This document shows positions 34,690 through 47,039 of a stretch of 64,000 nucleotides of DNA, in pieces. Made by a program: the position numbers and the translations under genes. Origin of the DNA: Agapetus fuscipes (lineage: Eukaryota; Arthropoda; Insecta; Trichoptera; Glossosomatidae); contig OX637353.1 of the NCBI GenBank assembly GCA_951799405.1, forward strand, positions 2,480,001-2,544,000, written 5' to 3'. The notes beneath the pieces were generated by a model. The model worked only from the letters and a program-made list of their open reading frames with translations, did no database searches and was not told the DNA's origin. Every line of letters starts with the position of its first letter. Position 1 is the stretch's first letter.

Positions 34690-34860
34690 ACAATGGCCGA
34701 TCTACAGTCTAGTGGTTAACGCTTATGACCTATACTCTGATGGTTGTGACTTCGATTCCCGGTGGAGCACAAAAAAAAATCAAATTGCTCTACGCTGGGT
34801 TCAAAAAATCATATCATTTCAACAAAACAGGCTGGCCAGCAGAATTCCTTCCAGATAAAT
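34690..34860 (+). repeat. tRNA-derived SINE, type T2, 5' part
   Basis: GGCCGATCTACAGTCTAGTGG (A-box region) and CGATTCCCGGTGGAGCAC (B-box region), then a diverged T2 body to about 34855. Confidence 0.65.
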
Positions 34861-35800
34861 GAATTTCGCTTTGGAATTCAAATTAACTATTTCTATAAAG
34901 TCATGTGCAGCTCTCCGTACAATTTCTTCCAACAGATAGTGAAGCTTTGCAAACCTAGTGGCATATCTGTATATATACGTACCATACTACAGCGTTTATG
35001 TATATACAATTATACATACACAACATTTCTCTCTCGTGCATTTCCGTCAATATACGAAGATATCCGAGTACGATATACCCGAAGTATTAAATTCTCGTAA
35101 CTATAGGAAATAGACCGCATGCGAAAAATGTATCGAATCTTAAACAGCATCTCGAGCTGACGTTTTGGTTTTCATGCATTTTTGTGCCTGTTTGGTTCAG
35201 TTTTAACGTAAACGCTTGAACTCCGTTACACTAAATTTCGGTCGCCTAATTTTTTGGTCAAAAACGAAGATGATTTAAAATTTTAAGCTCAGTTCGCGAG
35301 ACCGCCGCAGGATTCCGTGGCGCCAAAGACTGGACCATTTTTAGTATGAAAATCTTTATTTTTCCATTATAAATTATAAATTAGAGGAGAAAAAATAAAA
35401 CAAGCAATGCATTGAAAACATAAAAAATATCACTTCAAATCCTAAAAGGAAAATAAACCATTAAAAGACGAATTTAGCTACAATATCGTATGCAAAATTT
35501 GGGTACTGTTTAAATAGTCATAAAAAATCAATGAAAAGTAAAAAAAAACAACTAACAAGTAGATAAAATAAAACTAATCAAAATGAATGTTTTGAAATAA
35601 AAAAAAGTTAGGATTTATTCATAAGAACAGTGGAAATCTCCATTTAAGGTATCTCCGTAGATAAAATTATTTTGAATCGGTTTTTTATGGAAAAAAATAC
35701 CTAATTTTATGTGTTAATTTAAACTGGAGAAAAAATACTACCTTACCATTCAAAATATGGGTTATTTCGGTCATCAAAGTTGGGCGCGCTGACCTCTCAA
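34861..35800. other. No gene recognised
   Basis: AT-rich. No repeats or coding signal identified. Confidence 0.35.
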
Positions 35801-35804
35801 TCAC

Positions 35805-35945
35805 CCTTAAAACAGATGATTTTTTCAACTCAGAGAAGAGTACATATTTTAAAATGAAATATTTTTTTGTTCTCCGCCGGAGATCTAACCTTCCTATTAC
35901 GAGTCCAAAGCGTTAACTACTGGAATACGGACCAATCAAATACCG
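35805..35945 (-). repeat. tRNA-derived SINE, type T2, fragment
   Basis: Minus strand: GGTCCGTATTCCAGTAGTTA and a degraded T-arm, then GAGAACAAAAAAATATTTCA and GAGTTGAAAAAATC, matching the T2 body seen at 62030-62160. Confidence 0.65.
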
Positions 35946-36320
35946 ATAGTTATTAGCAGGAAACAGTGCTCTTAATTTCCACTCTCAGAACCTTTATCTT
36001 GCTATTCCTATAGAGTTGATTTCTTCAAAAGCCCCAAGTGAGCATATAAAAGATGTCGGCCTACTTTGTGGCGCCAATTTCTGCTACTGCCAGTTCGTGA
36101 CGTGATTCTCTAACGCCGCTCTGCTGCTCCAGGGGTCGTGGTGTTCACCTCAGGAAAATAGTGCACGCTTACTGAATAATGAAGAAAGGTGCGGCATCTC
36201 TGTAAGTGTTACAGGGCCCTAAATTAAAAGTACGGTCCATATATACGGTGAGCTTCCCTTATACGCTTCCTAAAAAATACCTGCATACATAAAATGTACA
36301 TTCTTTTAAGATATTACCTT
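35946..36320. other. No gene recognised
   Basis: Mixed sequence with a modest GC rise near 36060-36150. Nothing identifiable. Confidence 0.35.
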
Positions 36321-36321
36321 G

Positions 36322-37035
36322 ACTTATAGGTTGGTATGTGGCTGACCATCCACACTGTAAAAAAAGGTTCACTTTGTCAATATCACCCCTGTTTTAGGGA
36401 AGGTCGTCAAGAGTTACAGGGCTTATGTTCATTTGAGTTTGGGTTTTATACTTGAGGTTCACATGCGGCATGTTTAAGCGCGAACTTATACGTGTCTACT
36501 TGTGGTAAGGCATCATCATTGGCACGACAACCCGGGGTGGGTCTTGGCCTCCCTCAGCAACCGCTGCCAGCGCTGTCTATCCAGCGTCTTCCTCCTCCAG
36601 TCCCACATTCCCACTGCACGGCAATGCGCCACCACTCCATCCAGCCATCTTGAACGTGGTCTTCCCACTGTCCGGCGTCCCTCCGGGTTCGTCATCACAA
36701 TCGTCTTCTCCAGGCTCCGATGGTCCATTCGCTGAATGTGCCCCAGCCAATGCAGTCTGTTGACCTTTATTGAGCTGACCACATCAGCGTCCTGGTACAG
36801 CTTATACAGTTCGGAGTTATATCTTCTTCGCCATATGTTTCCATCCTTTATTGGACCATGAATACGTCGAAGTATTTTCCTTTCGAAGACGTTGAGAGAG
36901 CATTGGTCACGCTTGGTCAGTGTCCAGGTTTCGGAGGCACATGTGAGGACTGGTTTTATTAGGGTTACTTGTGGTAAAGCATTTAATATAAATCTTAAAT
37001 GTAATTTATCTTTGCAATTCAGATTATAGATCTTA
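36322..37035 (+). repeat. Repeat A copy split by a LINE
   Basis: 36322-36513 is the 5' part (CCTTGACTTATAGGTTGG head) and 36965-37035 the 3' part. The 17 bases TACTTGTGGTAA(G/A)GCAT are present on both sides of the inserted LINE and once in other Repeat A copies. Confidence 0.85.
36514..36964 (-). pseudogene. 5'-truncated LINE C-terminal end (second RTE-like family)
   Basis: The minus-strand frame encodes the end of a LINE polyprotein: TWTLTKRDQCSLNVFERKIL, then LHWLGHIQRMD, GRPRSRWLDGVV and RQRWQRLLREAKTHPGL, followed by a stop and an (ATG)n-like tail seen as CATCATCATT on the plus strand. It inserted into Repeat A with a 17-bp target duplication (36497-36513 and 36965-36981, one mismatch). 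Because the duplication is nearly intact, the insertion is fairly recent. It differs from the LINE carrying Repeat A. Confidence 0.8.
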
Positions 37036-37304
37036 GACCCACTGTATTCATCGATTACGTAAATGAAATCTTTTATGAAAATTTTATACTACTTAATTGA
37101 TTTGATTTGAAAATGTATATTTTACTAGCAGACTGACCGTGCTGCGCACGGTTGTCTGCAAGGCCCTTCGGGCAGAGTGAGTCTGGCTTCGCAATAATTT
37201 TTCCTCACACCTCCTTCATAGTAATTAATTGCTTTAAGAAGTAATTTGAAAAAAAATTGCGGTAAAAGGGTTATTTAGTTCTTTCATGTTCTGAGATTCT
37301 TGTA
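37036..37304. other. Short spacer, possible transposon end
   Basis: Contains TACTAGCAGACTGACCGTGC followed by a GC-rich hairpin (GTGCTGCGCAC) near 37130-37150, reminiscent of Helitron or MITE termini. There is no partner to confirm it. Confidence 0.3.
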
Positions 37305-39840
37305 TGAAGCATGAGGTATGACTGACCTCCCATACCTAAAAAAAATGTTCACTGAACGAATTTTTCTCTGTTCCTGAAAAGTTCGGCAAAATTGCAGGGC
37401 TTATGGTCAAGAGAGGCTGAAATTTTTATTTGTAATAATTACACATGCAGCGTTTGTAAGCGCAAACTCACTCATGTCTGCTTGGGGGCATCCATTCAAT
37501 ATGAATTATAAAATGTATGTATGCAACTTAGATTTATATTCTAAAATTAAAAACATCAAGTGCCACAATTATATGTTAGCGTGAAAAGACATTTGCCAGC
37601 TTGCGGGTGTGCATTGTATTTGAATCATCAAAACTCTTTTTGCAACTTAAGATTATAAATTAAGATAACCGTTGTTTAAGGATTTTCCAAACCCAAATTC
37701 CTTGACCTAAGGGTTAGTATGAGGCTTACCACCCATATCGCATAAATGGGTTCACTTAACTAATGTTCTCCCTGTTTCTGAATAGGTCAGCAAAAGTTGC
37801 ATGGCTTATGGTCATGAGAGGCTGAAATTTTTATTTGTAATTACACATGCAGCATTTGTAAGCGCAAACTCACTCATGTCTGCTTGGGGGCATGCATTGA
37901 ATATGAATTATAAAATGTATGTATGCAACTTAGATTTATATTCTAAAATTAAAAACATCAAGTGCCACAATTATATGTTAGCGTGAAAAGACATTTGCCA
38001 GCTTGTGGGTGTGCATTCAATTTGAATCATCAAATAACGTTTTTTGCAACTTTAGATTATAAATTAAATTTAATGTTGTTGAATCAAATTCCTTGACTTA
38101 AGGGTTAGTATGAGGCTTACCACCCATATCGCATAAATGGGTTCACTTAACTAATGTTCCCCCTGTTTCTGAAAAGGTCGGCAAAAGTTGCAGAGCTTAT
38201 GTGCATTAGAGGCCTTCATTTTAATTTGTAAGTTCACATGCAGTATTTCTAAGCGGGAACTCACTCATGTCTCCATGGAAGCATGCATTGAATATGAATT
38301 ATAAAATGTATCTATGCAACTTAGATTTATATTCTAATATTAAAAACATCAAGTGCAACAATTATATGTTAACGTGAAATGACATTTGCCAGCTTATGGG
38401 TGTGCATTTAATTTGAATCATCAAAAAAGTTTTTTTGCAACTTTAGATTATAAATTAAGATTAACGTTGTTTAAGGATTTTTCAAACTCAAATCCTTGAC
38501 TTATAGGTTGGTATGCGGCTGACCACCCATACTGTGAAAAATGGTTCACTTTGCCAATTTCACCCCTGTTTCAGGGAAGGATGGCAAGAGTTGCAGGGCT
38601 TATGTTCATTTGAGATTGGGTTTTTATAATGTAGGTCCACATGCGGCATGTGCCAGCGCGAAATTATACATGTCTGCTTGTGGGAATGCATTGAATATAA
38701 ATCTTAAATGATATATATCCTTGCAGCTTAGATTAGATTAGAAATTCCTTGACTTATAGGTTAGTATGAGCCTGAATACCCATATTGCAAAAAATGGTTC
38801 ATTTGAAAAATGTTTCCCCTGTTTTTGAAAAGGGTGGCAAAAGTTGCAGGGCTCATGTTCATTACAGGCCTTAATTTGAATTTGTAAGTTCACATACAGC
38901 ATTTATAAGTGCGAACCCACTCGTGTCTCCAGGGGGACATGCATTGAATATGAATCATAAAAGTTATTGTATCTGTGCAACTTAGATTATATATTCTAAT
39001 ATTTAAAAAAAATCAAGCGCCACAACTATAGGTTAGCGTGAAATGACATTTGCCAGTTTGTGGGCGTGCATTCAATTTGAATCATCAAATAACTTTTTTT
39101 GCAACTTTAGATTATAAATTAAATTTAACGTTGTTGAAGGATTTTTTAAACTCAAATCCTTGACGGATAGGGAAGTATGAGCTTGAATACCCAGATCGCA
39201 AAAAATGGTTCACTTGACAAATGTTTCCCTGTTTTTGAAAAGGTTGGCAAAAGTTGCAGGGCTTATGTTTATTAGAGGCCTTAATTTTAATTTGTAAGTT
39301 CACATGCAGCATTTATAAGTGCGAACCCACTCGTGTCTCCAGGGGGGCATGCATTGAATATGAATTATAAAAGTTATTGTATCTGTGCAACTTAGATTAT
39401 ATATTCTAATAATATTTATAAAAAAATCAAGCGCCACAACTATATGTTAACGTGAAATGACATTTGCCAGTTTGTGGGCGTGCATTCAATTTGAATCATC
39501 AAATAACTTTTTTTGCAAGTTTAGATTATAAATTAAATTTAACGTTGTTGAATCAAATTCCTTGACTTAAGGGTTAGTATGAGGCTTACCACCCATATCG
39601 CATAAATGGGTTCACTTAACAAATGTGTCCCCTGTTTCTGAAAAGGTCAGCAAAAGTTGCAGGGCTTATGGTCATGAGAGGCTGAAATTTTTATTTGTAA
39701 ATACACATGCAGCATTTGTAAGCGCAAACTCACTCGTGTCTCCGTGGAGTAGTGCATTGAATATGAATTATCTATGTTAATGCGTCTATGCAACTTAGAT
39801 TGTATATTATAATAATACTTAAAAAAAATTAAATGCCGCA
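37305..39840 (+). repeat. Seven-unit tandem array of Repeat A
   Basis: Units start (CCTTGAC heads) at about 37305, 37701, 38091, 38493, 38747, 39158 and 39560, all plus strand. Five are composites of about 390-411 bp: a full Repeat A, then a second truncated 3' end (GACATTTGCCAGCTTGTGGG to TTTAGATTATAAATTA), then a spacer of about 40 bp (AACGTTGTTGAAGGATTTTT). The unit at 38493-38746 is a simple 254-bp monomer of the commoner subfamily with a GATTAGATTAGA tail. The last unit lacks the second 3' end. Shared spacers mean the array grew by tandem duplication, not independent insertions. Confidence 0.85.
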
Positions 39841-40410
39841 ATAAGTATGGTTTCATATAAAAAGTTGACCTAATCGATCGTCATTATTTCTAAAAAATAC
39901 ATGTTATAACTGGTTGAAGTATAATTTTGAAATAAATAAAGAATATAGGTAGGTACTCAACGGAATTCAACCAAAAAGAATCGACTTGTATGGCAACTTT
40001 GAAGCGTATGTTGAAGTGTTGGCAATTTATTTGAAATTCGAATGTCAAAATGAGTTTTGTTTCTCGCATAGGTTTTACATAAAAAGGTGTTGTGATTGAT
40101 CATGTTTATTTATTTAAATAACAACAATTAAAAATCTATTAATGATGAGGAAGCACATCCCAAGTCCTGAACAATATTTGTTGTGAATATGACGTGCATC
40201 TGTTCAGGAGTTCTTCAGTTTGTCATCCATTAACGCACAATTATTTTGTATGGGGAGGCCGTTGAATTTTATATTATAGGGGGATATTGATTGATCAATA
40301 TAAAAGTCGGAAATACATTATAATTAAACCGAATAATAATATACAATAAATAAATAAATTATTATCTTTTGAAAGTATAATAAAATTGAATATTTATTAT
40401 TCTTTGTAAA
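39841..40410. other. No gene recognised
   Basis: AT-rich with nothing identifiable. Confidence 0.35.
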
Positions 40411-40411
40411 G

Positions 40412-40548
40412 CTGTAACTCTGTCGCCATTCCGCTAGGGTTGGCCAGAGCCTCTGCAGAGCTGCCTCCATTTTTCCTATCACGCCATTCTTTGTGATGGC
40501 GATTTACCGCAATGAGCAAGGGTTCCAGTCTCAAGTTTAGGAAAAATA
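40412..40548 (-). mobile_element. Short LINE 3' ends, RTE-like
   Basis: CTGTCGCCATTCCGCTAGGG followed by TTGGCCAGAGCCTC is the same 3' terminus as the LINEs at 46514 and 47968. From 40489, CTTTGTGATGGCGATTTACC onward resembles the 53200-53265 insertion. Both are severely 5'-truncated. Confidence 0.65.
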
Positions 40549-41325
40549 AAATTAAAACACCTACCTTTACCTCATTTGCTGATAAAATATGCAGAATATT
40601 TTATACACTGGCAATAATGTTATTTTTGATCAATGTGAATTAAGAACGCGTAATATGATTTTTTTATAGCTATTAGGTTACGAACATTACACTTGTTACT
40701 TATATTTGTTATACCTACATAAATAATTCAAAATATAAGGATAATCTTCTATCCTGGCAATGCTTAGCCTCTTTTATTGGTTAATTTGAATTTCGAACGA
40801 GTCGCATGATCCTAATTTTATGGCTATAAGAATATATTATTTAGATTTATACCTATCTATATGGACTATGTAGTAGGTACTTACAACGACTTAAAGACTT
40901 GGGAAATAGGATGTTACATTAATTATCGGCAGGCAAACGTCACATATCTATGTCCTTAATTTGTGTCCTAAGCAACCTGTAAAAATATTAGTTAGTTGCG
41001 TCCCAAGTAGATATTCGTGTGACTTCATAACTTTGTATCGTTCATCTATCGATAAATATTATTTTTATCTTTTCATTGAATCACTGCGTTCTGTTGTAGA
41101 AACCCATTGAGTAAAAGCTTCCAATTACCCCATTGGCCTAGAATTTGACTATTAAGTCAGCTGCAGCGTAAACTCTAAAATGAGATAAAAAATAAATAAA
41201 ACCCTCCGCTGACCAACTCTCGATAGCTTGTTTTCACAGTCACAGTAAACAACTTGCTCAGGACAGTTGGCAAGTTGTCTAAATGTGTAAGTATAGACTA
41301 AACACAAGTAACTTGCATGGAGCCT
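40549..41325. other. No gene recognised
   Basis: AT-rich. No repeats identified. Confidence 0.35.
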
Positions 41326-41332
41326 GAATCCC

Positions 41333-41590
41333 GGTCGATAGCTCAATTGGTAGAGTGCTTGCATCCTACCGCGTGAGCTTGGGTTCGAATCCCGCCGAGG
41401 CGAGGGTGTCAGAAATGATTTCCCGTTTCGGTGTTTATTTTTAACACCATAATGAAAAAACCGGCAAGGTTTACTTAGCCTTCACAATAAATGAGTACCA
41501 GTCCCCTCGGGAGCTGGGAAACCCCTCACTTCACTGAAGTGGTTGGCGTAAGGCCGGCCCCCTTACCTGTAAAGGAGTTACAAGCGTACA
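41333..41590 (+). repeat. tRNA-derived SINE, type T1
   Basis: GGTCGATAGCTCAATTGGTA and GGGTTCGAATCCCGCCG boxes, then the T1 body to GGCGTAAGGCCGGCCCCCTT. The last 70 bases of the family are missing. Confidence 0.85.
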
Positions 41591-43240
41591 AAACAAAATG
41601 TCAGTTATTTAAATGAAGGTGAGTGAGGGCAAGAAGAAATCGTTTTTACTCGACAAATACGATTTCTTCATATGGTAAATGAGAAATGCACTTGAGATTT
41701 TCATCGAGGATCAAATACTAATAATGTAGGTCCACATTAGGCCGTAGATTTTCTTTTAGTTACATAGACTTTCTAGACTTTATTTTAGTACACATATTGT
41801 CTTAAATGTAATCAATCCCACGTAGGCTCTCTTCATAGAGTAAAATACATTTATACATTAAAATAACCCTTTTGTGTCTAAAATACAACACATTCGATAC
41901 ATATTATCCTGTTTTACTGTCCTGGTATGAACGGCCTCAGAGTAAAAAAATAATATCACAAGCAAGTCCCTAATGTGGTTTTAAGTAAAGAAGAAAGGAC
42001 AGAAGAAAGTCTCGTGGAGAACTCGTTTCTCAAGTACGCTCATCCAGTCTACTGCTTGCTCTTCATATTATGGGCCATATTGTAAGCGCATACCTAATGT
42101 ATAATCTACACGTGAGACCATAACAGAATACCAAGATAACGTACACTTGTCGAGTATAATCTTATTTTACTGTACTGAAGGGAAGTTACAAGTATTTTTT
42201 GTATCGTAATAACCTTGTCAATTTACAGTTAAAAAAATCACAAAATGTCGTACGACGCGTACCTAATATTAAGAAGTATTTCTCAGATCGTTATTCAGCT
42301 CGAGTGTAATTATGACCAATCGAATGTTATTTTTCATAAGCGCATTTCTATTATTTTAGTAAGGAAAGTCTTTGCTTTTTAATGTCTATGGGGTGAATAA
42401 ATAATACACGCAAATTTAGATCTATAAGTGCGTTCCTACCACAAAACATCAAGACTTCAACTAATGGTTTTTATTATTTTTGTAACTCTAACAGGACCTG
42501 AAAGCTGGAAAACCAAGGAAAATATACTGAACACATTTTTAGGTAATGTGAATTTTATGTAAATGCACTCGTGTGGAGGAATTAGTAATACTTGTAAGTA
42601 TGTAACGCGTAGTGTACGTAGTCTCACGTCTTTATTAAGATGCAGTATGCACACTCATACTGGATAAACGTGTATATATTTCTATAACACACCTTTCTGG
42701 TTTCACCTTGACAGCATAGTGTAGGTAAATACCATAATTCTTATATCCACCTCACCTGTAGGCGTTTATCCACGTATCTCATGTACCTACAGTATAATAC
42801 CTACTTTGGATGCATTTTGTGAAAGTTGATCTGTCCGTGTACCAAATGCATCTTAGAGCATCTGTACTTACTCTAAATTACAGAGACATACATATCAACA
42901 AAAAGGTTCACTCTCCATGCACATATACCAGAAGGCACGTGCACACATTATGAAGGGGGACAAAAGATAACCTGAAATGTATACTCGCTTACATCAGCTT
43001 AAATTCTGCAACTATCGCCACATTTCTTTGAAGCAGGGGTGGAATTGACTAGTGTACCATTTCATTTATACAGGACAAGTGGTTCGTATTAGGCGGCTGC
43101 CTACGAAACCAAATAGGTAAAAATGCAATATTCTATTCCTCCACCATCAAATACAAACAAGGCAAATATATAAAGCATGTATGACTCGTAACGTCAAATG
43201 TTACTTCGAGTTTGTAAAGCTTTTTGGTCCAGTCTATGTC
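41591..43240. other. No gene recognised
   Basis: AT-rich. It contains a minus-strand frame of 65 codons at 42457-42654 without a recognisable domain. Confidence 0.35.
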
Positions 43241-43244
43241 TACA

Positions 43245-43320
43245 TCATCATCATTATCATGAGCTTGGCAACCCTGAGTGGGCTGGGTGGGGGGAATCCA
43301 GGAGTGCCTTCAGAGAGGAA
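43245..43320 (-). mobile_element. Possible short LINE 3' tail
   Basis: CATCATCATCATTATCATGA followed by GCTTGGCAACCCTGAGTGGG resembles the 3' end of the LINE at 36514 (CATCATCATTGGCACGACAA). Only about 70 bases are alignable by eye. Confidence 0.4.
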
Positions 43321-43404
43321 AATGTTAGCAAAAAAGGGTAAAGGTGCAGTTTAACTTCAATAAATAGCATCTTCATTGAAAGGTACGTTTTGGTTGAGTC
43401 ATCT

Positions 43405-43668
43405 ATAATCTATAATCCATAATCTAAGCTGCAAGGATATGTTAACATTTAAGGCTTATATGAAATGCATGCCTATAGACAGGCACATGAAGGTTTGCGC
43501 TTACACATTCTGCATGTGGGCATACAAATAAAGAAAACCTCACATGGACATAAACCTTGCAACTCCTGCCGCCGTTCCCTGAACCGGGGTGGCATTGGCA
43601 AAAGTGAACCGATTTTTACAGCACGGGTGGTCAGCCTCGTACCAACCTATCAGTCAAGGAGCACTCAT
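43405..43668 (-). repeat. Repeat A copy, subfamily B
   Basis: Tail CTATAATCCATAATCTAAGC, head CCAACCTATCAGTCAAGGAG. Nearly full length and little diverged from the copy at 33897. Confidence 0.85.
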
Positions 43669-44255
43669 TCTTTCAGCATACATTCTAAATTACTTTTTAA
43701 AGTCAAAGGCCAAACTATTCATTCTGGAAAGTACTTGCCTCAATGCAGTGCGCGCCTTTTTTTGGTAGACACATATTTATGTGCGAAAGTGAGAGGTTGC
43801 AAAATGTGGAATTATATTCATAACAAAACATGGTAGTAGGCAGGTAGGGGAACCCAATACCTGTTTGAATGTTTAAGTCACGATTCACAACCGACGAGGA
43901 AAAATTACTTACAATGTCTTACACGTTCAAATTCATTTATAATATATGGACATTCCTGGTACAAATATGTACTTACGGCATGTCATTTGTATTTTGGATG
44001 CAGATTTTTAATATTGAAAAGGTTCAGTAGTATGGATAAGAAGGATCCAGATGAAACTGGGATCTTGAAAATATTAGTTTTAAAAAGCTTTTTCTGTGCG
44101 ATTACTGGCTAATAGTCAAAAGAGCTTGAGCATTATATTATGTACCTTCTCAATTAGTGAAAATAAAAGCTGTATTTGTTAAAATATTATTATTAATGTT
44201 ATTCAAAAGTGCAAACATTAAAAAATAAGATGACTTCATTAGGTAGGTACATTAC
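43669..44255. other. No gene recognised
   Basis: AT-rich sequence with nothing identifiable. Confidence 0.35.
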
Positions 44256-44257
44256 TT

Positions 44258-44505
44258 TAATCTATATTTAAAGTTGCAAATTTATATATTAACATTTAAG
44301 GCTCATATAATATATTTAATGCATGCCCACAAGCAGGCGCATGTAAGTTTGCACTAACACTTGCTGCATGTGTACGTACAATATAAGCCAAACCTCACAT
44401 GAACATAAACCTTGCAACTCCTGCCGCCTTTCCCTGAAACCGGGGTGAAATCGGCAAAAGTGAGCCATTTTTTTACAGCATAGAGGTCAGCCTCTAATAA
44501 TCTTT
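44258..44505 (-). repeat. Repeat A copy, subfamily B, head truncated
   Basis: Contains GCATGCCCACAAGCAGGCGC, CTCCTGCCGCCTTTCCCTGA and GAGGTCAGCCTCTAATA. The last bases of the head are lost. Confidence 0.8.
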
Positions 44506-45511
44506 TTTTTTCTTCCACAATTCAACGGTGAATTTATTTGATAAATTTGGCTCCATAATGAAAATAATCCTCATTCTAGTAATTTCTAATACGCGCCTGT
44601 AAGATTCCCTAGGTCCCAAAGTTCGAGCACTGAGATTGACGAACGTCATAATATTTTAAAGTTATTCACATATAAAGTACATCTGGATGAAGTAACAGTT
44701 TTAGTTTTTTACTATTTTTTCAATAAATATTTTGAGGCATACTCATATGAATAATATGTCCTTTTTCCTCATGGAAAACGGTATTTTAACTTTAATGTGT
44801 AAGACCAATACTAAAGTGTTCATTTTTTGTTCAGTATAAACCATAAGTTTACACCTTCACACATGTGTGTGCTTAGACCTTGTCTTTCTCGCTATGTTCT
44901 GACCTTTCTTTTGGTCTTCCCACATTTCTGTCTACTGGACGATCACCCCCCCCCCCCCCCCCCTAACCTTCACAGAACATTCATCGACATCTCTAGGGTC
45001 GGCGGACAAAAGCATATAACTCAAAATAACGTATTTTACAGGAAGAACAAAAAACTGTTTTAAAAAAAAACGTAGTATAAGAGTGCTTAAAAAAAAAATT
45101 TTTATTACATAAAACATATACAACACACACAAATAATAAGTTTTTTGTCACCCAAGATCAATAATTTAGCTTTTGATTGACTTATATGGTCAGGTACACG
45201 AGCTAGACCAACTGAATGAAGGAGATATATGGTTTTGTCAGTATAAAATAATCAAATTAAAATATCATCAAAAATATAAAATATTATTTTTAAAAAGGCG
45301 TATTAAGCTTAATATATAAGCTTATAACCATCAAATTAAAAAAAAGTAAATGAATTCTTAGAATAAAATATTTTTGTGTGAATTTAAAATTAGATAGGTA
45401 ATAATATTGTACAAGATTTAAAATAAAAATGTGTTGTATAAACATGTTGTATAAACTTATTGTATAAACATGGGTAAGTAAGTAAGTAAGTAAAGTAAGA
45501 TAAAAAAAGCA

Positions 45512-45885
45512 TTAAAATTCAATTTCTTCGTCACTGAGGATGTCGGGATCAGTGTTTTTGGTTGATGCTGAAGTTTTCAAATTTTTGTAAAAGTCATGAA
45601 AAACGGTCGGAATAAGTGGTAAAAGCGATAGTAGATCTTGTTTTTTTTTTTTGAAATTGCCATAGCTTGGAGCGATATTATGGGTATGGTCTCAGGTACA
45701 CGGCCGCTTCTTCTATTAAAATCTATAGTTTTAAACGGAGAATCGACATCAAGTGTGTTTTTGAATAAAATGTTTCCCAACTGATGTGAATAACGAAGCC
45801 ATCTTGTTTCTAGCCACTTAAATTGGATTCCCTCAGAATCTTTGTGTCTCAAAACTAGAGGTCCTTTTAAAAGCGAAGAGTTTTA
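45512..45885 (-). pseudogene. C-terminal remnant of an unidentified transposase-like protein
   Basis: Minus-strand frame with a well-formed C-terminus: FKWLETRWLRYSHQLGNILF, DVDSPFKTIDFNRR, a lysine run, and an acidic end (SDEEIEF). The frame shifts inside the lysine run near 45643-45653 (an A homopolymer), and a stop closes it upstream at about 45886. It therefore looks like a decayed 3' end. I have seen similar C-termini in uncharacterised insect transposon proteins but cannot name the family. Its position inside the TIRs at 44993-48666 suggests it belongs to that element. Confidence 0.6.
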
Positions 45886-46082
45886 ATTTTACTAATGTCT
45901 ATCAATTAAACAAATATCTATTTAATAAAGTTTTACACTTTCAATTTTTTTTATGGTCGAAGTTAAATTGAAATCACAAAGACAACGTGTTACTATGAAG
46001 ACCTCGAAAATGCAACTGCAACCATTGAGGTTATTATAAAGGCGCAACCGTCATACAATCAGGAGAAAAATGTCAAGCCAAA

Positions 46083-46324
46083 GGCCGTTTGTCCACCGCA
46101 CGCCGTCACCGTCACGTCACCGAGAACGAGATTATTTCGGGCCGGGTTTAATTTATGTGACGGCGATCGTTTGTCCACCGCGACCGATTTCGCTGGTTAT
46201 AGGTTATGTATTGTAATGCCTATAACCAGGCAATAAAATAAATACATTACATGTACCCCTTCTTCGGCGCCGTCATCTCGTTCCCGGTGACGTGACGGTG
46301 ACGGCGTGCGGTGGACAAACGGCC
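46083..46324. mobile_element. 242-bp MITE with long perfect inverted ends
   Basis: The ends GGCCGTTTGTCCACCGCACG and so on are inverted copies of each other for about 48 bases with one or two mismatches. Flanks are AAA (46080-46082 and 46325-46327). The centre repeats the motif GATCGTTTGTCCACCGCGAC and holds a second hairpin (CTGGTTATAGG / CCTATAACCAG). It is nested in the transposon at 44993-48666. High arm identity suggests recent activity. Confidence 0.85.
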
Positions 46325-46513
46325 AAAGTCCGTTGGAAACGTTCTAATGCAGATGCAAGGAGACAATCAGTTTTTATCCCGCTTCTGCATCGAATAATGC
46401 GCACTGTACTCTCAGGTTAAAACCAGATAGCAATAGTTTTAGCAAACACATGCCAGACTTCAGACACGACAAAATGGGTTGAGATGTCATCATTCTATGA
46501 CATAAAATTTCCC

Positions 46514-46930
46514 TACAATTGTCTTGTCTTGTCTTGTATCCTGCCGCCATTCCTCTAGGGGTGGCCAGTACCTCCACACAAGTGCCTCCACTTGACTCTG
46601 TCCCTGCATACTTCTTTCATCTCATCTAATTTCATCACTCTTTTCATGCATGCTCTTCTCTTGTTTCCACTCTGTAAATTCCATTCATTCGCAATCTCAC
46701 TTATCTGATCAATCCATTCTTTTCTAGGTCTTCCCCTTCCACGCTTACCTATTACATTCCCTTTATACACTCTTTTTGTCAGTCGGTCTTCATTCATCCT
46801 TTCAATATGTCCAAACCATCGCATCACACTTCTTTGAACTTTCACTTTCACGCTTTCTTTTACTCCGCATTCATTCAGAACACATTCATTTCTCAACCTA
46901 TCTTTCAGTGTTTTTCCTGTCATACTTCCT
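46514..46930 (-). pseudogene. RTE-like LINE, C-terminal part with 3' end
   Basis: A minus-strand open frame encodes GKTLKDRLRNECVLNECGVK, MRWFGHIERMNEDRLTKRVY, GRGRPRKEWIDQI and DEMKEVCRDRVKWRHLCGG, the terminal block of an RTE-type polyprotein. The 3' end is GGCCACCCCTAGAGGAATGG then a (CAAGA)n tail seen as TTGTCTTGTCTTGTCTTG. The frame is uninterrupted. It is related to the Repeat A LINE but has a different 3' end. Confidence 0.85.
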
Positions 46931-47039
46931 TAATATTACAATAATAATATTAAAATATGAATGTCAGATTAAAATGAAATGTAACTTTAGTACCTACTTT
47001 ACTTCTAAAAAGAATATAAGTAAGTCTTCAACCAGCCAC

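Noticed and set aside
37125..37170. Helitron terminus
   Set aside because: There is a GC hairpin near CTAG, but no TC start, CTRR end or A/T insertion site could be paired with it.
37305..39840. CRISPR array
   Set aside because: The repeats are about 250-400 bp, diverged and retroposon-derived, in an animal genome. There are no short regular repeats with unique spacers.
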